A DNA stretch of 64,000 nt from an uncultured Lachnospiraceae bacterium (GTDB lineage: Bacteria; Bacillota; Clostridia; Lachnospirales; Lachnospiraceae): contig ONAZ01000015.1 in the NCBI GenBank assembly GCA_900315945.1, forward strand, positions 1 to 64,000, written 5' to 3'. The position numbers were made by a program, and so were the translations under genes. Shown piece after piece: positions 37,046 through 45,949 of this stretch. Position 1 is the first letter of the stretch, and each line of letters opens with the position of its first letter. The notes beneath the pieces were generated by a model, which saw nothing but the letters and a program-made list of their open reading frames with translations, searched no databases and had not been told where the DNA came from.

Positions 37046-38902
37046 ATGGTACTTGATAAGATTAATGGGCCTAACGATGTTAAGAAATTAGACCCAGAGG
37101 AAGTAATACAATTAAGTTATGAGATTAGAGAATTTCTAATCAATAAGTTATCTAAGACAGGTGGTCATATAGCATCTAATCTGGGTGTTATTGAACTTAC
37201 AATTGCACTTCACTTAGTATGTGATCTTCCTAAGGATAAGATAATATGGGATGTTGGTCATCAAAGCTATACCCATAAAATCCTTACAGGTAGAAAAGAT
37301 GGATTTGATAATCTAAGACAATTCGGTGGAATGAGTGGATTCCCAAAACGAAGCGAAAGCGATTGCGATGTGTTCGATACAGGACACTCTACTACATCTA
37401 TTTCTGCAGCTCTTGGAATGGCATGGGCTCGAGAAATGCGTGGAGAGGATTATAAAATTATTGCTGTAATTGGAGATGGTTCTATGACAGGTGGTATGTC
37501 ATTTGAGGCACTTAATAATGCAGCAGAGCTTAAGAAGAATCTTATAGTTGTACTTAATGATAATGAAATGTCTATTTCAAAGAATGTTGGTGGCGTATCA
37601 GAACATCTTAGTAAGATGAGGACAAGCAACAATTATATAGGTCTTAAGGAGGATGTTATGAATTCCCTTGAGAAGATTCCTGTATATGGCGATAAAATCA
37701 TAAAGCAGATTCAAAAGACGAAAAGCGGTATTAAATCACTTATTATTCCAGGAATGCTTTATGAGGAAATGGGAATCATGTATCTTGGACCTGTAGATGG
37801 TCATGATATTAATAACATGGTTAAGATATTGCAGGAAGCATCTCGCTATCAAGGACCTGTTATAGTTCATGTCAGAACTAAGAAGGGTAAAGGCTTCGTT
37901 CCTGCAGAGCGTCATCCATCCAGATTTCATGGCGCAGGACCATTTGATGTGGAGAAAGGTCTACCACTTAACTCTAGTAAATCAAGCTATACAGATGTAT
38001 TCTCAACTGTAATGCGTAAAATGGGTGACAGAGACCGGGATATAGTTGCTATTACAGCAGCAATGGCAGATGGAACTGGTCTTAAGAGATTCAGTAATAT
38101 GTTCAAAGACAGATTCTTTGATGTTGGAATTGCAGAACAGCATGCTGTAACATTTGCAGCTGGCCTGGCAACACAAGGATTTAAGCCAATATTCGCTGTG
38201 TATTCTTCCTTCCTGCAGAGGGCGTATGACCAGATTATGCATGATGTATGTATGCAGAATCTTCATGTTGTATTTGCAGTAGATAGAGCAGGTCTAGTTG
38301 GTGCAGATGGTATGACTCATCACGGAGCATTTGATTTATCATATCTGTCAGAAATGCCTAATATGGTTGTTATGGCACCTAAGAATAAGTGGGAGCTTTC
38401 TGATATGGTGAAGTTCGCATTCAAATACGACGGACCTATTGCAATAAGATACCCTAGGGGAGAAGCATATTCAAAGTATAAAGAGTATAGAGCACCTATT
38501 GAACTTGGTAAATGTGAAGAGGTGTTCTCAGGAAAGAAAGTGCTTCTATTTGCTATAGGAAGTATGTTTAAAAACGCAATAGAGGTTGGAAAACTTATGA
38601 AAGATAATATGAGCCAGCCTACCATTGTAAATGCAAGATTCGCAAAGCCTCTTGATGAAGAATATCTTAAGAAGGCCGCAAAAAAGTATAGAGTTATTGT
38701 GACTTTAGAAGATAATATTTATACAGGTGGTATGGGAGAACGTGTTAATAATATCCTATATAGGAATGGATTTAAGGGAGAAATAATTAACATTTCCCTT
38801 CCAGACGAGTTCGTAGAACATGGAAGTGTTGATAAACTTCAGCAGTCACTAGGTATGGATCCTGAATCAATTTATAATAAGATTAAGGAAGTTATACAAT
38901 GA
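37046..38902 (+). CDS. dxs: 1-deoxy-D-xylulose-5-phosphate synthase
   Basis: A thiamine-diphosphate enzyme that condenses pyruvate and glyceraldehyde-3-phosphate, the first step of the MEP isoprenoid pathway. 618 residues: WDVGHQSYTHKILTGR near the N-terminus, thiamine motif GDGSMTGGMSFEALNNAAE, FDVGIAEQHAVTFAAG with the catalytic Glu/His, and the transketolase C-terminal domain. The stop overlaps the tlyA start (ATGA). Confidence 0.98.
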   Translation: MVLDKINGPNDVKKLDPEEVIQLSYEIREFLINKLSKTGGHIASNLGVIELTIALHLVCDLPKDKIIWDVGHQSYTHKILTGRKDGFDNLRQFGGMSGFPKRSESDCDVFDTGHSTTSISAALGMAWAREMRGEDYKIIAVIGDGSMTGGMSFEALNNAAELKKNLIVVLNDNEMSISKNVGGVSEHLSKMRTSNNYIGLKEDVMNSLEKIPVYGDKIIKQIQKTKSGIKSLIIPGMLYEEMGIMYLGPVDGHDINNMVKILQEASRYQGPVIVHVRTKKGKGFVPAERHPSRFHGAGPFDVEKGLPLNSSKSSYTDVFSTVMRKMGDRDRDIVAITAAMADGTGLKRFSNMFKDRFFDVGIAEQHAVTFAAGLATQGFKPIFAVYSSFLQRAYDQIMHDVCMQNLHVVFAVDRAGLVGADGMTHHGAFDLSYLSEMPNMVVMAPKNKWELSDMVKFAFKYDGPIAIRYPRGEAYSKYKEYRAPIELGKCEEVFSGKKVLLFAIGSMFKNAIEVGKLMKDNMSQPTIVNARFAKPLDEEYLKKAAKKYRVIVTLEDNIYTGGMGERVNNILYRNGFKGEIINISLPDEFVEHGSVDKLQQSLGMDPESIYNKIKEVIQ

Positions 38903-39705
38903 AGGAGAGATTAGATATTCTCTTGGTTAATCGATCTCTTGCTCCATCAAGAGAGAAAGCCAAGGCTATGATTATGGCTGGAAATGTCTTTGTAGAGAAT
39001 GAGAGAGAAGATAAGCCAGGCACCAAATTTGATGAAAATGTTAATATAGAGATTCATGGTAAGACCCTTCCTTATGTAAGTCGTGGCGGTCTCAAATTAG
39101 AAAAAGCCATGAAGTCCTTTGAGATTGATTTGAAGGATTGTATATGCATGGATATAGGTGCTTCTACAGGAGGATTTACTGATTGTATGCTTCAAAATGG
39201 TGCAGCTAAAGTATATTCAGTAGATGTAGGCTATGGTCAGTTTGACTGGAAGCTTAGGAATGATAATCGTGTTGTCTGTATGGAGAAAACTAACATCAGA
39301 TATGTTAAGCCGGAAGATATAGATGATATGCTTGATTTTGCAAGTTGCGACGTATCATTTATCTCGCTATCTAAGGTACTCCCTGCGGCGTATAATCTTC
39401 TTAAGGATAAGGGAGAAATGGTATGCCTTATTAAACCACAATTTGAAGCAGGGAAAGAGAAAGTGGGAAAGAAAGGTGTTGTAAGAGATCCGAAAGTACA
39501 TCTTGAGGTTATAGAGAATGTGTTAGATTTTACTATTGATGCTGGATTTTCTATATTAAACATAGATTATTCTCCAATTAAAGGACCTGAAGGTAATATA
39601 GAATATCTTATGTATATTAAGAAGACTGATTCTGATAGTAATTGGAGAGAAAACATTGATGCAAGAGAAATTGTATCTATGGCTCACGAAGGTCTTGATA
39701 AGTAG
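38899..39705 (+). CDS. tlyA: TlyA family rRNA 2'-O-methyltransferase
   Basis: A 268-residue protein with an N-terminal S4 domain (RLDILLVNRSLAPSREKAKA) and an FtsJ-like Rossmann methyltransferase domain (DIGASTGGFTDCMLQNGA at about 80-97; LIKPQFEAG). TlyA proteins methylate ribosomal RNA riboses; haemolysin is a historic misnomer. Four-nt overlap with dxs indicates translational coupling. Confidence 0.93.
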   Translation: MKERLDILLVNRSLAPSREKAKAMIMAGNVFVENEREDKPGTKFDENVNIEIHGKTLPYVSRGGLKLEKAMKSFEIDLKDCICMDIGASTGGFTDCMLQNGAAKVYSVDVGYGQFDWKLRNDNRVVCMEKTNIRYVKPEDIDDMLDFASCDVSFISLSKVLPAAYNLLKDKGEMVCLIKPQFEAGKEKVGKKGVVRDPKVHLEVIENVLDFTIDAGFSILNIDYSPIKGPEGNIEYLMYIKKTDSDSNWRENIDAREIVSMAHEGLDK

Positions 39706-39745
39706 TTAGATATAAAGAATTGTATGGAAAGAAATGTAATTAGTT

Positions 39746-40573
39746 ATGAAGAAGTTTTATATTGTTGTCAGAGATAATCACAGAGATAAGATTATGCTGG
39801 CAGAACAGATAAGAAATTCCATAGTTGATAAAGGCGGTACATGTAATTATTCTGTCCTTGGACCAGATTACGAGGTGCCAGCTGATACAGAATGTATTCT
39901 AGCTATAGGTGGTGATGGTACGGTAATTAGGGCTGCTCAGAACAGTTTTGGCTCTGATATACCACTTCTTGGTATTAATTATGGCCATATGGGTTATCTA
40001 TGTGATCTTGATAAAGATAGTGTATTTTCTGCTTTAGATAGATTGTTCAAAGATGATTATGATATAGAAAAAAGAATGATGCTTAATGGCTATATTAAGC
40101 CAGCTGAGGATTCTACTATGAGAAGTCCTGCCCTTAATGATATTATTATTAGATCTACAGAAGATCAGCATGTTGTTAGACTATCTGTATATGTTAATGA
40201 TGAATATTTATTTGCATATGATTGTGATGGTATTGTTATATCCACACCTACAGGTTCTACGGCTTATAATTTGTCAGCTCATGGACCTATTGTTAATCCA
40301 GAGACTTCCCTTATTCTTCTTACACCTATTAATCCTCATACATTAAATGCACGAAGTATAGTACTTGACAGCGAGGATATAATATCTGTTAAACTAATAC
40401 CTAGAAATAGGGATACTGATGAGAAAGCTTTGGTGTCCTTTGATGGAAGACATAGAAGATATCTTAGAGAGGATGAGAAACTTATTGTATCTAAGGCTAA
40501 TGAAGTTGCTAAGATGGTAATGCTTAGTAAAGAGAATTTCCTAGATAGAATTAGAAATAAGATGCAAGCGTAG
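39746..40573 (+). CDS. nadK: NAD kinase
   Basis: Phosphorylates NAD to NADP. A 275-residue protein with the GGDGT motif (56-60), the NLSAHGPIVNP segment and the TPTGSTAYNLSA motif. Normal length. argR begins 2 nt after the stop. Confidence 0.95.
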   Translation: MKKFYIVVRDNHRDKIMLAEQIRNSIVDKGGTCNYSVLGPDYEVPADTECILAIGGDGTVIRAAQNSFGSDIPLLGINYGHMGYLCDLDKDSVFSALDRLFKDDYDIEKRMMLNGYIKPAEDSTMRSPALNDIIIRSTEDQHVVRLSVYVNDEYLFAYDCDGIVISTPTGSTAYNLSAHGPIVNPETSLILLTPINPHTLNARSIVLDSEDIISVKLIPRNRDTDEKALVSFDGRHRRYLREDEKLIVSKANEVAKMVMLSKENFLDRIRNKMQA

Positions 40574-40575
40574 TT

Positions 40576-41025
40576 ATGAATGATAGACAAGAGAAGATAT
40601 TAGATATAATTATTAATAAACCAATAGAGACTCAGGAAGAGCTTACCAGTGAGCTTAAGAAAGAAGGTTTCGATGTTACGCAAGCCACAGTTTCTAGAGA
40701 TATTCGTAAGATGAAATTAACTAAGGTGGCTGATGCTTTCGGTCGTCTTCGTTATGTTGCATATAGTGAGACAAATGAGGATCTTGATGAGAAGTATATT
40801 AGAATATTAAAAGATGGCTTTATTTCTATGGACAATGCCCAGAATATTCTTGTTATTAAGACAGTATCAGGTATGGCAATGGCTGTTGCAGCAGCCCTAG
40901 ATCACATTAAGTTTGGTGAGATAGTTGGTTCTATTGCTGGTGATGATACTATAATGTGCGCTATTAGAAGCGTTGAAGATGTTGCAAATGTTATGAGCCG
41001 TCTAAGGTCCATAATGGAAAAATAG
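40576..41025 (+). CDS. argR: Arginine repressor ArgR
   Basis: A 149-residue regulator: an N-terminal winged helix (QEKILDIIINKPIETQEELT, then VTQATVSRDIRKMKLTKV) and a C-terminal hexamerisation/arginine-binding domain (GSIAGDDTIMCAIR). It controls arginine genes elsewhere; its position between nadK and recN is conserved in Firmicutes and does not itself indicate an arginine operon. Confidence 0.95.
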   Translation: MNDRQEKILDIIINKPIETQEELTSELKKEGFDVTQATVSRDIRKMKLTKVADAFGRLRYVAYSETNEDLDEKYIRILKDGFISMDNAQNILVIKTVSGMAMAVAAALDHIKFGEIVGSIAGDDTIMCAIRSVEDVANVMSRLRSIMEK

Positions 41026-41102
41026 ATTTGATATATGCCAAGGAATTCTGATGTAGGTGCTATCTGACGGGTTAATAGCATTTACGTTAGAAAGGAGCAG
41101 GT

Positions 41103-42776
41103 ATGTTAGTATATTTACATGTAAAAAATTTAGCACTTATTGAAGAAGAGGAGATTGAGTTTACAAAAGGCCTTAATATCCTGTCAGGAGAAACAGGCGC
41201 AGGAAAATCAATTATTCTTGGAGCACTTAACCTTGCATTAGGGGAGAAAGTGCCTAAAGAAATGCTTCGTGATGAGACAAAAGAGGGAATAGTTGAAGTG
41301 ACATTTTCCATAACAACAGAGGAGCAGAAAGAAGCTCTTAGGAATATGGATATTTCCTTCGATGATGAAGTAATTCTTTCTAGAAAAATCACAGAGAATC
41401 GCTCTGTAGCCAAGATTAATGGAGAGATGGTTCCCGCTGATAAACTAAAAAGTATTGGGGCGCACTTTATTGATATATACGGTCAAAGTGAACACCAATC
41501 CTTAGTTGACAAGAGAAAGCATCTAGAGATGCTTGATGAGTATGGAAGAGCCGAGATAGCGCCTATTAAGGATGAATTATCCCATGCTTATCAGGAATAT
41601 AATAGAATACGTACAGAGTATGATAAAGCTAAAGACAGTAATATGAACAGGGATAGAGATATAGAATTCCTACATCATGAGATTGATGAGATAAGTAAGG
41701 CTAATATTACTCTTGGAGAAGACGATACTCTTGAAGAAGAATATAAGAAAATGAATAATGCAAGTAAGATTGTATCTAGTTGCAATGAAGCGTATAATAA
41801 TACAGGAATGGATGACGGTGTATCGGATAAAGTTGCTAGAGCTATTAGAAGTCTAAGAAGTATTGAGGAATATGATAGTAAAGCATCTGAACTTGCTAAT
41901 ATGCTTGATGATGTTGACAGCATAGTAAGTGACTTTAATCGAGAGATTTCATCTTATATGTCAGAGCTTGATTTTGACGAAGCTTCCTTTGTAGATATAG
42001 AGAATCGTCTTGATACCCTTAATTTGTTAAAGCAAAAATATGGACCTACTCTTCAAGATGTTCTTGATTCTCTTGAAGAAAAGGAGAAGAGACTTGAACA
42101 ACTAGAAGATTATGATAGATATTTGGATAAATTAAATGATGAATTAATAAGTGCAAAACATATTGTAGATGATATATGTGAAGAACTTTCATCAATACGA
42201 AAAAAATATTCTTACGACCTGCTTCCTAAAGTTAGAGAAGCATTATCAGATCTTAATTTCTTAGATGTGGAATTTGATATGTATTTTACTAAGTTGGAGA
42301 ATCCAACTTCTAATGGTATAGATGAGGCTGAATTTATAATAAGTACTAATCCAGGAGAGCCTATGAAGCCTCTTAGGAACATAGCTTCAGGTGGTGAGAT
42401 GTCAAGAATTATGCTTGCACTTAAAACAGTACTTGCAAAAGCTGATTCAATTGATACAATGATATTTGATGAGATAGATGCCGGTATTAGTGGAAGAACT
42501 GCTCAGGCTCTATCTGAGAAGTTAAGTGTTGTTGCCGAGGGTAAACAGGTAATATGTATTACACATTTACCACAAGTAGCGGCTATGGCTGATAAACATT
42601 TCTTGATTCAGAAAGGTGTTGTTGGTACTAAGACAGTTTCTTCAATTCAGGGTATGAATGAAGAGGAGAGGATTAATGAACTTGCCAGAATGCTTTCTGG
42701 AAGTGAGATTACAGAAGCGGTTCTTATTAATGCTAGAGAAATGATTGATTATGCTAAAAGATATAAGGATAAGTAG
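41103..42776 (+). CDS. recN: DNA repair protein RecN
   Basis: A 557-residue SMC-like ATPase for double-strand-break repair. Walker A GETGAGKSI (about 30-38), long coiled coils (about 150-380), signature SGGEMSR (about 430) and Walker B MIFDEIDAGISG (about 455-466). AAAGGAG site. No LexA box recognised in the 77-bp upstream gap, which instead has a weak TGCTAT/ATAGCA hairpin. Confidence 0.96.
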   Translation: MLVYLHVKNLALIEEEEIEFTKGLNILSGETGAGKSIILGALNLALGEKVPKEMLRDETKEGIVEVTFSITTEEQKEALRNMDISFDDEVILSRKITENRSVAKINGEMVPADKLKSIGAHFIDIYGQSEHQSLVDKRKHLEMLDEYGRAEIAPIKDELSHAYQEYNRIRTEYDKAKDSNMNRDRDIEFLHHEIDEISKANITLGEDDTLEEEYKKMNNASKIVSSCNEAYNNTGMDDGVSDKVARAIRSLRSIEEYDSKASELANMLDDVDSIVSDFNREISSYMSELDFDEASFVDIENRLDTLNLLKQKYGPTLQDVLDSLEEKEKRLEQLEDYDRYLDKLNDELISAKHIVDDICEELSSIRKKYSYDLLPKVREALSDLNFLDVEFDMYFTKLENPTSNGIDEAEFIISTNPGEPMKPLRNIASGGEMSRIMLALKTVLAKADSIDTMIFDEIDAGISGRTAQALSEKLSVVAEGKQVICITHLPQVAAMADKHFLIQKGVVGTKTVSSIQGMNEEERINELARMLSGSEITEAVLINAREMIDYAKRYKDK

Positions 42777-42778
42777 TT

Positions 42779-43927
42779 ATGGGATTTTTTAAGAAAAAAC
42801 TAGACTTAGATAATACGGAAATTGATTATGATATAGATTATGCCTCCCTTGAAGCTAAGGCTAACAGGTTTACTGTTGTTTGTCTTATTATTACATATTT
42901 TATTATGGGAGTTATGTGGATTCTCAATTTGCTTGGAATTTTCATAGTGCGGAAGAGTCTTATGAATTATGGCTTCTTCTTGCTATCTGTTGTTATGCTT
43001 ATTCTTGTTGCGGTGTGTAATCTAGCTGGATATGATAAACCATGGTTAAAGTATATAATACTTACATTTGCTGTTCTAATGACAACGGTGTTAAGTATAG
43101 CATTAACATACCATATGATTATTGCATGTGTGCTTCCACTTATATATGCTATTCAATATTCAGATAAGAAACTTCTATTCTATACATACGCATTAAGCGT
43201 TGTAGGTATTTTTGCTTCCGTAATGGGAGGTTACTACCTAGGACTTTGTGATGCTAATATGGTACTTCTTACTACAAGTACATTAGATGAATATGTTGAT
43301 GCAGCTGGAATTGCACATTTTGGACCTGTTAATGATAACCCATGGGTTACACTTCCTTTGTTCTATGTATTTCCAAGATGTATAATCCTTCTTGCCCTTA
43401 TTCCTGTACTTCTTCATGTGTCTAATGGTATGGCTAAAAGGGAACTTAAGGGTTTATATCTTCAAAGAATGAGCGAAATTGATGATATGACACAGTTGTA
43501 TAACAAGAATAAATATCTATCAATGATTAAAGATTATTATCCTACAATTGATATGGTTGGTGTCATTTTCTGGGATGTTAATGGGCTTAAGGAGACCAAT
43601 GATACATTAGGCCATGTAATGGGTGATAAGCTTATTGCGGCAATTGCCGATTCTATTCGAGGATTTACTAATGATAAATGTAAAGCATATCGTGTTGGTG
43701 GTGATGAATTCATTATGATATGTGAAGACGAGAATGAATTAAAAATGAATGAAATCGTAAATGAATGGAATAAGATTATTGCTGAGAATAATAAAGAATC
43801 AGAGATACCTTTATCTGCAGCCGTAGGATATGCTGCAGGAAAAGGAGAGGATATAGGTGCTATTATTAAGAGAGCCGATGATAGAATGTATGCTAATAAG
43901 ATTGCAGGAAAGAAGAATAGAAAATAA
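42779..43927 (+). CDS. Membrane-bound diguanylate cyclase (GGDEF)
   Basis: A 382-residue protein with about six membrane spans in residues 30-225 and a C-terminal GGDEF domain. The active-site motif RVGGDEFIM is intact, so c-di-GMP synthesis is expected. The RxxD inhibitory site is not visible ahead of the motif. It starts 2 nt after recN, hence co-transcribed, and ends at a bidirectional terminator. Confidence 0.9.
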   Translation: MGFFKKKLDLDNTEIDYDIDYASLEAKANRFTVVCLIITYFIMGVMWILNLLGIFIVRKSLMNYGFFLLSVVMLILVAVCNLAGYDKPWLKYIILTFAVLMTTVLSIALTYHMIIACVLPLIYAIQYSDKKLLFYTYALSVVGIFASVMGGYYLGLCDANMVLLTTSTLDEYVDAAGIAHFGPVNDNPWVTLPLFYVFPRCIILLALIPVLLHVSNGMAKRELKGLYLQRMSEIDDMTQLYNKNKYLSMIKDYYPTIDMVGVIFWDVNGLKETNDTLGHVMGDKLIAAIADSIRGFTNDKCKAYRVGGDEFIMICEDENELKMNEIVNEWNKIIAENNKESEIPLSAAVGYAAGKGEDIGAIIKRADDRMYANKIAGKKNRK

Positions 43928-43946
43928 TATATGAGTGTGAAAAGAA

Positions 43947-43982
43947 AGCCTCTTGCATGTAAATGCAAGAGGCTATTTTCTT
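43947..43982. terminator. Bidirectional intrinsic terminator
   Basis: AGCCTCTTGCAT (43947-43958) pairs perfectly with ATGCAAGAGGCT (43963-43974), loop GTAA. A-rich sequence precedes and ATTTTCTTT follows, so it can serve both the cyclase gene and the convergent DUF5688 gene. Confidence 0.9.
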
Positions 43983-44884
43983 TAATAAGTTATTGCATCA
44001 TCTTTTCTTGAGTAATAGTATACATGATCTGACAAGATATCTTCTGTAGAAAGTTCACCGGAATTAACTTCCTTAACTAGATCTGTAAGATAGTCTCTGT
44101 CGTACTCGATGTTATTAGGTAGCAGAAGTACCTCATGTACGCTACTAGGAATAATATAAAGGTCGCTTCCTACTTTGCTTGCAAATTCCTCTAGTAAATT
44201 CTTATAGAGAATACAGCAGGCGCCATATAGCTTAATCTTGTTAGTAAGTACGTACATTGAACTGTCTGTATCAAGCATATTATCAGAATCTAAGTCAATG
44301 GAAGGATTATCTTCAATTAATTCCTTTACAATGTCCGTTAGATTCTTAATGTCAGATTCTAATAGCTTTGGTGTGTTATTAGATGCAACATCGAAAAGGT
44401 CATCACAGGTTACACCCCAGTGCTTCATGTGTGAATTCCTTATTAGAATGGAGCTAGCCTCTGAGGGGCTAGTGTTTAATAAGCAATAGAATACTATTGC
44501 AAGGTCCAGATATATAATATGCGGAACATCCTTTAACAGCTCTTTGTTCTTCTCGTAATTAATAAGCTTATAGGAAATGTTAGGTTTGCATTTCTCATAA
44601 TCTGTAAATACTGTTATATCGAAATCTTCCTCTAGGGCAAATTTTTGGTACTGAGTAATGATTTGCTTTGCAAGATAGTCGATATCAAATCCCTTCTTGT
44701 ATTCATCGTAATAATAATCCAAATAAATAGTTGGGGAAATGTTACAGAGCCCATTATTAATAATAAGCCCATGAAGAACAACACCATTATTTTTGTCTAC
44801 CGGCTTTATTAAAGTCTGGTGTCCTTTTGGTAGATTCTTGTTGATTGTATCAACGATTTCTTTTTCAAATTTTTGATATGTCAT
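43982..44884 (-). CDS. DUF5688 family protein
   Basis: A 300-residue soluble protein resembling the DUF5688 family common in Lachnospiraceae, of unknown function. It opens MTYQKFEKEIVDTINKNL and contains ISPTIYLDYYYDEYKKG and IIYLDLAIVFYCLLN. No membrane span or catalytic motif can be named. ATG at 44884 is selected because the upstream in-frame ATG (44896) is part of the GGAGG ribosome-binding site. It stands alone between convergent recN operon and tRNA-Thr. Confidence 0.75.
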   Translation of the reverse strand: MTYQKFEKEIVDTINKNLPKGHQTLIKPVDKNNGVVLHGLIINNGLCNISPTIYLDYYYDEYKKGFDIDYLAKQIITQYQKFALEEDFDITVFTDYEKCKPNISYKLINYEKNKELLKDVPHIIYLDLAIVFYCLLNTSPSEASSILIRNSHMKHWGVTCDDLFDVASNNTPKLLESDIKNLTDIVKELIEDNPSIDLDSDNMLDTDSSMYVLTNKIKLYGACCILYKNLLEEFASKVGSDLYIIPSSVHEVLLLPNNIEYDRDYLTDLVKEVNSGELSTEDILSDHVYYYSRKDDAITY

Positions 44885-44941
44885 AAATACCTCCATATTT
44901 ATGACATGGTAGAAGTGGAATAAGATACATTAAAGTATCTA

Positions 44942-45014
44942 AGCTCCAAGTCGGACTTGAACCGATGACCCCTTCATTACGAGTGAAGTGCTCTACCAAC
45001 TGAGCTATTGGAGC
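44942..45014 (-). tRNA. tRNA-Thr(CGT)
   Basis: Minus-strand cloverleaf: acceptor GCTCCAA/TTGGAGC, D arm GCTC-AGTTGGTA-GAGC, anticodon arm CTTCA-CTCGTAA-TGAAG with anticodon CGT, T loop TTCAAGT, discriminator T. One A-C mismatch at the base of the T stem. Confidence 0.92.
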
Positions 45015-45092
45015 AAACGTATAATTACGCAATAAAGAGTATAACAAATAATGATTCCATAATCAAACAAAGAAATGAGATTTTTTGATAAA

Positions 45093-45914
45093 TTATAGAT
45101 GACTTTTCATGGCATCTTCAATAATCTTATGAGCCTTTGTGGCATCTTCTGAAGTTGCCTGTTTTATGCCTTCTAGTGGATAGGGGATACCGAGACTTTC
45201 GTATTTGTGTACTCCTAGAGTATGATAAGGAAGAACTTCAACTTTCTCTATACATTTGTATTTGGATAAATGTGTACCAAGGGCTTCTAAAGACTCTTTG
45301 TCATCTGTTATCCCTGGAACTAGGACATGACGAATCCATACAGATTTGTTGTTCTTATCAAGGTATTCTAAGAAAGCAAGTATATTATCATTAGAATGTA
45401 ATGTCAGTTCTTTGTGTTTTGTAGAGTCAATATGCTTAATATCAAGCATTATAAGATCTGTGAAACTAAGAAGCTTATCAATACTTGCCATAGATTCCTT
45501 ATCATCTGCATTATAACATATACCAGATGTATCAAGACAGGTATGGATATTATTGTTATGAGCGAGGGTAAATAGTTCTGTGACAAATGGGGCCTGTAGC
45601 ATTGCTTCGCCACCTGTTACAGTTATTCCTCCAGAAGAGTAGAATTCTTTGTTTCGAAGGACTTTATCAAGTACATCTTCTGGTGTTAGAGTGAGATTAC
45701 TCCATTCGCATACGCCTGTGGAAGTAGCGTTTTCGCTATGGGAATCAGTAGAAGAGGAATATTCTCTACTATGCCAAGGTATATACCATGTATCTGGGTT
45801 GTGACAATATTTGCATCTCATTATACAGCCCTGTAAGAATACTACATATCTTATACCAGGGCCATCCACTGTCCCGAAAGATTCGAGAGAGTGGATATAA
45901 CCTAGTGTACTCAT
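45093..45914 (-). CDS. pflA: Pyruvate formate-lyase activating enzyme
   Basis: A radical SAM enzyme that installs the glycyl radical on PflB. 273 residues: SFGTVDGPGIRYVVFLQGC, then CIMRCKYCHNPDTW with CxxxCxxC, and VTGGEAMLQ. Between the cluster motif and the next helix there is a Ser/Thr-rich insert of about 25 residues (about 47-75) not found in the E. coli enzyme. It follows pflB by 35 nt on the same transcript, under the ZTP riboswitch. Confidence 0.95.
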   Translation of the reverse strand: MSTLGYIHSLESFGTVDGPGIRYVVFLQGCIMRCKYCHNPDTWYIPWHSREYSSSTDSHSENATSTGVCEWSNLTLTPEDVLDKVLRNKEFYSSGGITVTGGEAMLQAPFVTELFTLAHNNNIHTCLDTSGICYNADDKESMASIDKLLSFTDLIMLDIKHIDSTKHKELTLHSNDNILAFLEYLDKNNKSVWIRHVLVPGITDDKESLEALGTHLSKYKCIEKVEVLPYHTLGVHKYESLGIPYPLEGIKQATSEDATKAHKIIEDAMKSHL

Positions 45915-45949
45915 TTTAATTCCTTTCGATTTAGAATATAGAGATTGTA

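Noticed and set aside
41040..41090. Hairpin TGCTAT/ATAGCA upstream of recN as a terminator or LexA-like site
   Set aside because: Only a 6-bp stem with a long loop, no U-run, and no CGAAC/GTTCG dyad.
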